From positions 1-8,247 of the forward strand of contig SPCK01000075.1 in the NCBI GenBank assembly GCA_004525355.1: DNA of 8,247 nucleotides, given 5' to 3'. Position 1 is the stretch's first letter; every line of letters begins with the position of its first letter. This DNA comes from Spirochaetales bacterium. Lineage in GTDB: Bacteria; Spirochaetota; Spirochaetia; Treponematales; UBA12059. The notes under the pieces are model-generated. The model worked only from the letters and a program-made list of their open reading frames with translations, did no database searches and was not told where the DNA came from. Position numbers and translations under genes: made by a program. Of the stretch, positions 1 through 5,999 are shown piece after piece.

Positions 1-611
1 CTGACTTCCGCGCTGATCCTGTTTACCGCGTCCAATTCGCGGAGCTTCTGCCTGGTCTGGTCCAGGAGCTTGGCGTTCTCGACCGTCAGCGCGGCGAATC
101 CGGCAAAGGCGCTGGCGGCCGCCAGATGCGTCTCCGTGAAAGCGTTCGGCGTATGGCTGTCTATGGCAAGCATGCCGATTACCTTGCCCCGGGCGATAAG
201 GGGTATGCCCATCCAGCCGCGGATTTGCCTGGATTCCTGCACCGGCTCGTCGCCCACCCATTCGGGAATAATCCGGGCATCCTCGAGTATCCGGGGCGAT
301 CCCGAATCAACTAATTCCCGATCGAGGGGAAAATCGGCAAGCCGAAGGCGCATACCGATCATCGACCCGATATCGGAAAAGCCGCGCGCGGCGCGAATAA
401 CCAGTTCGTCCCCGTCAAGGAGGAAGAGGCTGGCCGAATCACTGGGCGCCACCACCTTCAGCGAATCGAGGATACGGTTCAAAACATCGTCAAGGTTGAC
501 GGAGGACGAGAGGATGTCTGCCAGGTCGACGAGCGCGTCGGTCAAATCGGCACGCGCCTGGCCGACCAGCGCGGTAGCGGCGAAGAGTCGATCCGTACGT
601 CCCTTATTCAT
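1..611 (-). CDS. GAF-domain protein, N-terminal part (cut by window edge)
   Basis: The frame is open from an ATG at 611 to the left edge, giving 203 complete codons. An AAAGGA about 8 bases upstream supports this start. Residues 1-35 are a helical lead-in. Residues of about 36-180 form a GAF domain: SSSVNLDDVLNRILDSL opens it, ASLFLLDGDEL is the first strand pair, and RGWMGIPLIARGKVIGMLAI (131-150) is the core, followed by DSHTPNAFTE and a closing helix ending in VENAKLLDQ. Residues 180-203 look like a coiled linker (RQKLRELDAVNRISAEV), which in GAF proteins commonly leads to another GAF or PAS domain or to an output domain such as GGDEF, histidine kinase or SpoIIE phosphatase. That output domain lies outside the window. 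GAF domains bind small ligands or mediate dimerisation, so a cytoplasmic sensory role is inferred. The ligand cannot be read from the sequence. The gene lies 125 bases after the broken lipoprotein gene on the same strand, so it may have its own promoter. Confidence 0.85.
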   Translation of the reverse strand, partial: MNKGRTDRLFAATALVGQARADLTDALVDLADILSSSVNLDDVLNRILDSLKVVAPSDSASLFLLDGDELVIRAARGFSDIGSMIGMRLRLADFPLDRELVDSGSPRILEDARIIPEWVGDEPVQESRQIRGWMGIPLIARGKVIGMLAIDSHTPNAFTETHLAAASAFAGFAALTVENAKLLDQTRQKLRELDAVNRISAEV

Positions 612-736
612 TCCTGTATCCTTTAGCGTAAATATAGCACCTGACAATCTGCCTGCACGGTTTGTCAGCAGACTGATAGCTCTCAATACTATCGGAAAAT
701 CAGCAACCAGCACCAGTGGAAAATGAGGAACCCGGA
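612..736 (-). promoter_or_regulatory. Gap upstream of the GAF gene with a palindrome and a -10-like box
   Basis: On the minus strand a TATATT (636-631) lies 20 bases before the GAF-gene ATG and could be a -10 box. I find no acceptable -35 hexamer at 15-19 bases from it. Immediately upstream is an exact 7-bp inverted repeat, CTGACAA (641-647) and TTGTCAG (662-668), separated by 14 bases. A shorter one, GATAG (675-679) and CTATC (689-693), lies beyond that. The 7-bp repeat next to a -10-like box could be an operator. Neither hairpin is followed by a T-run, so I do not call a terminator. The promoter call is weak. Confidence 0.25.
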
Positions 737-1302
737 TTAACGGCCAATCTCGAGAACGGCTGGAAAGGAGATGTCGGCAGGATTCATAGCGTGTTGGCGA
801 AACCAGGCGAAGCGCTCGGACAGGACAGCGACAAAGCGGGTCGATACCTCAGTGCCTCGAGGCAGGCCGATAAAAAGGCGATACGAACCCGCATCCACCG
901 CCAGTAGCGTCTCGATTTCGGGAGGCAAGCCGGATGGCGGCTGTCCGGGAGGGAACCGCTGACCGAGTGGCCTGCGGGAAGGCCTGGAAACGCGATGGTC
1001 ACCCATCCGGCAGGCAACAGGACCGGCTCCGCGCTGTACCATACAGGCACCTCGAACGTCGTTTTCCCATCCGCGGCCGGAAGCGCGTATACGCCGGTCA
1101 AGGCAGGAATGGCATTCTGGCCGAGGAACGGGAGCCCCTTGACCGATGCGCTACCCCTAACCAGGATAGCTTTGCCTTCAACCGCCGTATACGACCGTTC
1201 CGCTGCCACCGGGCGGTCGGTCTCCGCACCTGGCTGTGCGCAGGCTATGGCCAGAAGCGCGTTGGCCGCGAAAGCCAGGATCATCCACCGGCGAACGTTC
1301 AT
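737..1302 (-). pseudogene. Putative small lipoprotein gene with an apparent -1 frameshift
   Basis: An ATG at 1302, ten bases after the glmS stop, opens a frame that begins MNVRRWMILAFAANALLAIAC. This is a basic start, a hydrophobic segment and then Cys21, as in a lipoprotein signal peptide. The lipobox AIAC with Leu at -4 is loose, of the kind tolerated in spirochaetes. The frame reads sensibly to about residue 110 (VTIAFPGLPAG, near position 970) and then turns into proline- and arginine-rich nonsense, stopping at 784. The next frame takes over smoothly (GLPPEIETLLAVDAG, SYRLFIGLPRGTEVSTRFVA) and stops at 737. The whole span is 566 bases, one short of a multiple of three, so a single missing base, perhaps a C in the CCC runs near 948-960, would restore a protein of 188 residues. 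I do not recognise the family. Its place suggests co-transcription with glmS. It is either a real inactivating mutation or a sequencing error; no classic slippery heptamer is seen in frame. Confidence 0.6.
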
Positions 1303-1312
1303 GGCAATCCCG

Positions 1313-3151
1313 TCATTCCACCGTAACGCTCTTGGCCAAATTGCGCGGCTGATCCACGTCGCGTCCCAGTTCCAGCGCGATGAAGTAAGCGAACAGTTGA
1401 AGTGGCGGCACCATGGTAAAAGGCTGAAACAGGGCATGGGTCCGCGGGACGGGGATATAGTCGTCGGCTATCGACGCCACCAATTCGTCTCCCTCGTCGG
1501 CTACCGCGATGACGGGTCCGCCCCGGGCCTTGATTTCCTTCATGTTGCTAATGGTCTTTTCTCTCAGGTAATCGTTGGGGACGAGAAACAGGCTGGGCGT
1601 ATCGGGACTGACAAGCGCTATCGGCCCGTGCTTGATTTCGCCGGAGGCATAACCCTCCGCGTGCACGTAGGATATCTCCTTGAGCTTGAGCGCACCCTCG
1701 AGAGCAATGGGATATAAAAGACCCCGCCCGAGGAACAGGAAATCCTTGGCGTGGCTGTACTTCTTGGCGATTGCCTGGATGGTGTCGCGCTGGGCAAGCG
1801 CGCCGCGTACCAAGTCCGGCACATCCTTCAGGCGCCCGAGGAACTCAACGCCCTCGTGATGCGACATATCGTGCATGCGGGCGAACAACAGGGCCAGCAG
1901 ATAGAAGGCGGCAAGCTGGCTGGTGAAGGCCTTGGTCGATGCCACTGCGATTTCGGGGCCGGAATGAACGTAAACCCCGCCCGCGCTCTCCCTGGCTATG
2001 GTGGATCCTACCACATTGCAGATTCCCAATACAGTACTGCCGCGCCTTTGAATCTCGCGCATGGCATAGAGTGTATCGGCGGTCTCGCCGGATTGCGACA
2101 CGGCAAAATAGACGCTGTTGGGTTCCACCACGGGATTGCGATAGCGCAGTTCACTGGCCAACTCGGCGGTCGCCGGAAGGCGGGCCACGGATTCCATGAG
2201 CTGGCACCCGACCAGTCCGGCATGCCAACTGGTACCCGCCGCTATGACCCGTACTCGCTCTATGGCATGCAATTCTTTCTTGGTCAGGTCGAGGCCGCCC
2301 AGCTTGGAACTCCCGTATTCAAAGTCCATGCGGCCTGACAGGGCCCTGGCTATCGAATCGGGCTGCTCGAAGATTTCCTTTTCCATGTAGCAGGAATAGC
2401 CCTCTTTTTCTATAGCACCCAGTTCCCAGGCTACGTGATCGATCTTGGGGTCCAGTACCCGATCGTCGCCGTCGCTTACCTTGAACTCGTGCGGAAGCAT
2501 CGAAACCACTTCACCGTCGTTCAGGTATACGACGCGCTTGGTGTGGGCCAGCATGGCCGTTACGTCGCTGGCGAGAAGCATCTCGCCATCTCCCACACCG
2601 ATGACCAGCGGGCTGCCATTGCGCGCTCCCACAATACGCCCCGGCTCGTCGGCGTGGATGCAGGCGATTCCGTAGGTTCCTTTCAGATGCTTGAGGGAGG
2701 CCTTCACGGCCAATTCCAAGTCTCCGTCATAATGGTAGGAAATGAGGTGCGCTATCACCTCGCTGTCGGTATCGCTGCGAAAGACGGTACCTTCCTTCTC
2801 CAGCATTTCCTTGAGCGCGACATAATTTTCTATGATGCCATTGTGGACGATAGCGATCTTGCCGGACCCGTCCAGATGAGGGTGCGCGTTCACATCGTTG
2901 ACGACCCCATGCGTCGCCCAACGTGTATGCCCGATGCCGCAGTGACCAGGCAGGTCCTTGGGAACCGCCTTCCTGAGCTCGGCGATCTTGCCCGTTTTCT
3001 TGATCAGGGTGATCGGTTCGCCCGCTTGGGCCACGTCCTTTTGAACGGCGATGCCGGCCGAGTCATAGCCCCGGTATTCAAGGCGCTTGAGACCTTCCAC
3101 GAGGATACGGGATACCTGCCTCGGACCTGTGTACCCAACGATTCCGCACAT
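1313..3151 (-). CDS. glmS: Glutamine--fructose-6-phosphate aminotransferase (isomerizing)
   Basis: GlmS makes glucosamine-6-phosphate from fructose-6-phosphate and glutamine in the cytoplasm, the committed step to UDP-GlcNAc for peptidoglycan and lipopolysaccharide. The 612 residues match the usual length. The N-terminal glutaminase domain (about 2-220) starts MCGIVGYTG, so Cys2 becomes the N-terminal nucleophile, and it keeps HTRWATHG (75-82), HNGIIENY (103-110) and SDTDSE (126-131). Two SIS sugar-phosphate isomerase domains follow at about 295-430 and 465-600, with SQSGET (352-357) for phosphate binding. Residues equivalent to the E. coli isomerase Glu488, His504 and Lys603 are visible as Glu492, His508 (in KHGP) and Lys607, and the end LAKSVTVE is typical. 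All catalytic residues are present, so the enzyme should work. The ATG at 3151 has AAGGA with a 6-base spacer. A minor lipoprotein gene follows at once, while birA diverges upstream. I saw no glmS-ribozyme core in the leader. Confidence 0.98.
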   Translation of the reverse strand: MCGIVGYTGPRQVSRILVEGLKRLEYRGYDSAGIAVQKDVAQAGEPITLIKKTGKIAELRKAVPKDLPGHCGIGHTRWATHGVVNDVNAHPHLDGSGKIAIVHNGIIENYVALKEMLEKEGTVFRSDTDSEVIAHLISYHYDGDLELAVKASLKHLKGTYGIACIHADEPGRIVGARNGSPLVIGVGDGEMLLASDVTAMLAHTKRVVYLNDGEVVSMLPHEFKVSDGDDRVLDPKIDHVAWELGAIEKEGYSCYMEKEIFEQPDSIARALSGRMDFEYGSSKLGGLDLTKKELHAIERVRVIAAGTSWHAGLVGCQLMESVARLPATAELASELRYRNPVVEPNSVYFAVSQSGETADTLYAMREIQRRGSTVLGICNVVGSTIARESAGGVYVHSGPEIAVASTKAFTSQLAAFYLLALLFARMHDMSHHEGVEFLGRLKDVPDLVRGALAQRDTIQAIAKKYSHAKDFLFLGRGLLYPIALEGALKLKEISYVHAEGYASGEIKHGPIALVSPDTPSLFLVPNDYLREKTISNMKEIKARGGPVIAVADEGDELVASIADDYIPVPRTHALFQPFTMVPPLQLFAYFIALELGRDVDQPRNLAKSVTVE

Positions 3152-3269
3152 GAGAATTCCTTTCCGGTCGCGTCCCGGCCGCGTACGCTATTCCCGTATC
3201 GAGAAAAACGAACGCCGGAAGGCGACACCGTCGCGGAGCCACTCGATGGCGGCTGCGTGCAATAACCAG

Positions 3270-3296
3270 CTTATCCGCTGAGCCATGCGGCGTCAA
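3270..3296 (-). promoter_or_regulatory. Candidate sigma70-type promoter for glmS
   Basis: Read on the minus strand, TTGACG (3296-3291) matches five of six bases of the -35 consensus. A -10-like GATAAG (3275-3270) follows after 15 bases; a 17-base spacer would instead give the poorer TAAGCT. This would leave a glmS leader of roughly 110 bases. The -10 box is poor and the spacing slightly short, so this is only a candidate. Confidence 0.25.
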
Positions 3297-3320
3297 GGCG
3301 CTCAGAATCCGGCGGCGAAC

Positions 3321-3357
3321 AGGATGTTGAAATAGTCGGTTGCTCTTCCAACATCCT
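3321..3357. repeat. Inverted repeat 1, 9-bp arms
   Basis: AGGATGTTG (3321-3329) is exactly complementary to CAACATCCT (3349-3357), with a 19-base loop. No T-run follows on either strand, so it is not a standard terminator. Its ends resemble those of the larger inverted repeat at 3405-3449. Confidence 0.65.
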
Positions 3358-3358
3358 T

Positions 3359-3398
3359 CGCTATGCTCGCAAACCATACGGTTTGCAGCGCTATAGCG
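3359..3398. repeat. Inverted repeat 2, two-part stem
   Basis: The inner stem GCAAACC (3369-3375) pairs exactly with GGTTTGC (3380-3386) around the loop ATAC. The outer stem CGCTAT (3359-3364) pairs exactly with ATAGCG (3393-3398), leaving a small asymmetric internal loop. It starts one base after inverted repeat 1 ends. No T-run follows on either strand. Confidence 0.65.
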
Positions 3399-3404
3399 AC
3401 ATTA

Positions 3405-3449
3405 AGGAGGTGTTGAAAACACCGCATTCGCGGTTTTTCAACACCTCCT
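3405..3449. repeat. Inverted repeat 3, 20-bp nearly perfect hairpin
   Basis: AGGAGGTGTTGAAAA (3405-3419) is exactly complementary to TTTTCAACACCTCCT (3435-3449). After a bulged C (3420), ACCGC (3421-3425) pairs with GCGGT (3430-3434) around the tetraloop ATTC. The stem therefore has 20 pairs and one bulge. Each strand carries an AGGAGG at its 5' end that would be locked in the stem in RNA. There is no usable start codon at a proper distance from either, so it does not look like a leader gene. It ends 45 bases before the birA ATG. The compact dyad could be a transcription attenuating structure, a protein site or a dispersed REP-type palindrome. Confidence 0.8.
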
Positions 3450-3493
3450 AGCGCTTGCATGCGCATGACCATATCGACATACTCAATGAACGC

Positions 3494-4276
3494 ATGAACG
3501 TCCAAGCGCTGAAGATTCCCCAATGGGATCCCGTCAATCGCCATACCTCGCTAGCCGGCTTTGAACGTTTTCACGTCCAGTCCGCCGCAAGCACCATGGA
3601 CGAAGCGCGCCGCCTGTCGCACGATTGCCCCTTCGGCGTGGTGAGTACTGATGCCCAGACGGCCGGACGCGGCCGCGTCGCGGGGAGACAGTGGGAAAGC
3701 CCTCCAGGCGAAAGCCTCGCCCTGACAATCTGGACACCCGCTTCGTTTTATGGGACGGTACCACCTTCCATCCTGGTAGGCCTGGCCGTTCGCAAGGCGC
3801 TCATCTCCTGGGCCGTCTCCGCCGGCGCACAGTTCAGGCAGCCCCTCGCGATAAAATGGCCGAACGATATCCTTGCCGGGGATGCCAAGCTGGCCGGCAT
3901 ACTCTGCGAGGCCGCGGAGGGCGTCGTGTATGTCGGAGTGGGCATCAATCTGGCGCAGCGCCATTTTTCCTACGAGTTCAGGACCAAGCCGACCTCGCTG
4001 TATCTGGAAACGGCTGGTACGGCGCCAAAGGCGCAGGAATTGCTGCCCATCGTTCTGGAAGAAATTTCCCTCGCCGCATCGCGATCAGACGGATGGTCGT
4101 CGGAACTGAATTCCGTGCTCGCCTGGCGTGGAAAGCCAGTGAAATTCTGGCCTGGGCTGGGTGATACCGCGTGCATCCATGGTATGCTGGCGGGGATAGC
4201 CCATGATGGCTCGGTCCTCATCGAGACGGATCAAGGAACGCTGCCATTCGTATCGGGCGAGCTGACGAGAGCCTGA
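3494..4276 (+). CDS. birA: Biotin--[acetyl-CoA-carboxylase] ligase, catalytic-only form
   Basis: This enzyme activates biotin with ATP to biotinyl-AMP and transfers it to a lysine of biotin carrier proteins such as the acetyl-CoA carboxylase subunit. From the ATG at 3494 the protein has 260 residues. The catalytic domain starts at about residue 24; it shows the biotinyl-AMP loop GRGRVAGRQW (58-67), the catalytic lysine in KWPNDI (121-126) and GVGIN (148-152). The small C-terminal SH3-like domain is seen at about 212-260 (GMLAGIAHDGSVLIETD). There is no N-terminal helix-turn-helix, so unlike E. coli BirA it should not repress biotin genes. An upstream TTG at 3455 is in frame and would add 13 residues, but it abuts the hairpin and has no ribosome-binding site. 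The ATG also has only a weak one. It diverges from glmS across the hairpin region and is followed 111 bases later by the helical unknown gene. Confidence 0.93.
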   Translation: MNVQALKIPQWDPVNRHTSLAGFERFHVQSAASTMDEARRLSHDCPFGVVSTDAQTAGRGRVAGRQWESPPGESLALTIWTPASFYGTVPPSILVGLAVRKALISWAVSAGAQFRQPLAIKWPNDILAGDAKLAGILCEAAEGVVYVGVGINLAQRHFSYEFRTKPTSLYLETAGTAPKAQELLPIVLEEISLAASRSDGWSSELNSVLAWRGKPVKFWPGLGDTACIHGMLAGIAHDGSVLIETDQGTLPFVSGELTRA

Positions 4277-4387
4277 CACCTGATGCGCACCTCTTTCACG
4301 ATGGTTTCTTGAGTTTCTAAATCTTTTTTGGATTGGCCCTGCCCGCGCGACTCTTATTGACGTGCGAGTAAGCTCATAGTAAGGTTT

Positions 4388-5962
4388 ATGCGTATGCCTA
4401 AGAACGACTTGCCCGCAGAGCGGGACGATCAGGACGAGTACCTGGGTGGTTTTTTCCAGAAGATTCTCAGCCTGTTCGGTATGTCCGACCCAGAATCGGA
4501 CAAAAAACGCCTCGTCAGGCAGATCGGCAAGGACTTGGGCCATTCGCGGTACCGGTTCTACAAGCCCAAGTCGAGTGAAGCGCTTCCGGGCATTGCCCGT
4601 TTCTTCTATGAAACCTACAAAACCATCGCGCCCGCCCAGGTACTCCTGACCAACGCCGCCCAGAGCGGAATACTCAAGGCCTTCGTGATTGAGTCTTTCC
4701 TCTCCAAGGAACAGCGGGCTTATTCCGAACGACTGACCAATGAATATATCCAGGAAAAAGGCAAGGCTCTGTCCCTGAAGGAACTTCAGGAATCGGTCAA
4801 ACAGGACATGGTATCATTTTTCTCGGTATTCGACGCAGAAAAGACATCGCAGATAGACAATGCCTACACAACCCTGCTGTCGTTCATCAACTTCATCAAT
4901 TTCGATTTTTTCTTCCTGCTCAAGAAATTCGATTCAAACATCACAGAACGCAACTTTACCTATAATCCGAAGTTCGACTCGATTTCCGGCGACTACATCG
5001 CCGACGATATCCAGGATTTCCTGGAAATACTTCTGCCGCTCAACCTGGATGCCGATTGGAAACGCATTTTTATCGCACTCAAGGAATACCGGAACATGGA
5101 CGTCATTCAGATCGACGCATGGACAAAATTAACCCCTGTGCTCAAGGATGTCCTTTCGAGCGGCATCCTCGAGCAGATCGTCAGGCACGTCAAGAAGGAT
5201 CCCTTCATGTCGTTCCTGCCCCGGGCCAGCGGAGAACGCATCATAGAACCGTTCATAGAGAAACTGAAGAACCAGATAACCATACTCATCCAAAAGATCA
5301 TCCATGAGCGACGTACGTCCAAGATCGACGAGCTCGCCAAGGCCGTCTTTGGCACAGCGGTCGTGTTGCGCATGAAGAATTACACGGAGAAGGCCAACGT
5401 CATGTATGCCCGCAAGCTCTTGGGCGGCTTTACCCAGACGCAGGCGCTCAACTATCTCAAGGCATACCTGATTGATTACTTCAAAAAGGATATCCGCGAG
5501 CTGGTCGACGTTCTCCTTATCCGGGGACAATGGTCCATGAACGTTCAGTCACAGCAATTGTCCGACGGCTACCACGCGCTCCTGGAGGTCGCCGACAGCA
5601 TCATACAATTCGACGAGTCGCTCTCCGACGACGGGGACATGGGTACCCGCCTGCGCAACACCCTATCCAAGACCGACCGGGACAAGGAACAGATCAAATA
5701 CGTGCGCCAGCTCCTCAAGGACGTGAACGACAAGGCGCTCGCGATGATCAACAAGGCGGCGTTGAACCTGATCACCGTCGGCAGACATCTCAAGAGCATG
5801 ATCGACGACGTATCCAGGCCGCATCACGAGATTATACTCAACTGGAAGGAAGTCGAAAACGCTGTTGGCAAGCCCATGAAGGAAACGCTTACCGATATCT
5901 ATCGCAAGATCTATTACATGGTACAATTATTGCAGTTCTACGTGAAGGAAGACAAGGAATAA
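4388..5962 (+). CDS. Large helical cytoplasmic protein of unknown function, possibly spirochaete-specific
   Basis: The 524 residues show no signal peptide, no convincing membrane span and no catalytic motif that I recognise. The sequence is mostly amphipathic helix, rich in Lys, Glu, Asp and aromatic residues. Notable parts are an acidic start (8-18), a conserved-looking LGGFFQKILSLFG (19-31), an aromatic-rich helix FINFINFDFFFLLKKF (166-181) and a C-terminal half of repeated long helices from about 285 to the end, which could form coiled coils or a helical bundle. From memory it resembles a spirochaete-restricted family of unknown function (DUF5312), but I could not verify this. Two ATGs compete: 4388 lies only 3 bases after TAAGG, while 4394 has a 9-base spacing and may be the true start, two codons shorter. 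The reading frame is intact and uses the same codon style as its neighbours. It stands alone: birA ends 111 bases before it and hflX converges from the other side. Confidence 0.85.
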   Translation: MRMPKNDLPAERDDQDEYLGGFFQKILSLFGMSDPESDKKRLVRQIGKDLGHSRYRFYKPKSSEALPGIARFFYETYKTIAPAQVLLTNAAQSGILKAFVIESFLSKEQRAYSERLTNEYIQEKGKALSLKELQESVKQDMVSFFSVFDAEKTSQIDNAYTTLLSFINFINFDFFFLLKKFDSNITERNFTYNPKFDSISGDYIADDIQDFLEILLPLNLDADWKRIFIALKEYRNMDVIQIDAWTKLTPVLKDVLSSGILEQIVRHVKKDPFMSFLPRASGERIIEPFIEKLKNQITILIQKIIHERRTSKIDELAKAVFGTAVVLRMKNYTEKANVMYARKLLGGFTQTQALNYLKAYLIDYFKKDIRELVDVLLIRGQWSMNVQSQQLSDGYHALLEVADSIIQFDESLSDDGDMGTRLRNTLSKTDRDKEQIKYVRQLLKDVNDKALAMINKAALNLITVGRHLKSMIDDVSRPHHEIILNWKEVENAVGKPMKETLTDIYRKIYYMVQLLQFYVKEDKE

Positions 5963-5970
5963 CAACCGAC

Positions 5971-5989
5971 CACCCGAATCCTTCGGGTG
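5971..5989. terminator. Probable bidirectional terminator hairpin
   Basis: CACCCGAA (5971-5978) is exactly complementary to TTCGGGTG (5982-5989) around a 3-base loop. It fills the 37-base gap between two converging genes, which is where a shared terminator is expected. On the minus strand the stem is followed by a T-rich stretch (GGTTGTTATT). On the plus strand the nearest T-run (CATTTTAC) begins 14 bases later, so termination may be stronger for hflX than for the plus-strand gene. Confidence 0.65.
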
Positions 5990-5999
5990 CCGCAGCCCC

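Larger units (their letters stand above)
3152..3493. other. Divergent glmS/birA intergenic region
   Basis: No gene can be supported here on either strand. The glmS-proximal half (3152-3300) is GC-rich, holds the glmS ribosome-binding site (3158-3162) and probably its promoter. The birA-proximal half is dominated by three inverted repeats at 3321-3357, 3359-3398 and 3405-3449. A short minus-strand frame at 3302-3544 crosses the hairpins but has no start signal and no recognisable domain. The birA promoter must lie here. The best plus-strand candidate I see is TTGCTC (3340-3345), a 16-base spacer, then TATGCT (3362-3367), which is weak. Confidence 0.6.

Noticed and set aside
70..726. 218-codon plus-strand frame opposite the GAF gene
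   Set aside because: It is the complement of a well-supported GAF domain and encodes a low-complexity Ser/Arg-rich product with no recognisable domain.
784..1437. Whole 217-codon minus-strand frame as one gene
   Set aside because: Its first part lies inside glmS in another frame and its last part is frameshifted nonsense; only the part from 1302 to about 970 is credible and is included in the broken lipoprotein gene.
2435..3265. 276-codon plus-strand frame opposite the glmS 5' half
   Set aside because: It lies antisense to the conserved glutaminase domain. Long antisense frames are common in GC-rich genes, and the product has no recognisable family.
3152..3320. glmS ribozyme in the glmS leader
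   Set aside because: I looked for the conserved ribozyme core near the cleavage site and saw nothing that matches; such ribozymes are known mainly from Firmicutes.
3405..3451. Short leader peptide inside inverted repeat 3 (TTG at 3413 to TAG at 3449)
   Set aside because: The TTG is only 2 bases from AGGAGG, too close for normal initiation, and the peptide has no regulatory codon run.
3302..3544. 80-codon minus-strand frame across the hairpins upstream of birA
   Set aside because: Its end (ATDYFNILFAAGF) looks protein-like, but it overlaps birA, has no ribosome-binding site and crosses all three inverted repeats. A gene remnant is possible but not supported.
4277..4387. Terminator or promoter between birA and the helical unknown gene
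   Set aside because: There is a T-run at 4324-4329 but no stem before it. TTGACG at 4357 has no matching -10 box at a workable distance from the start codon.
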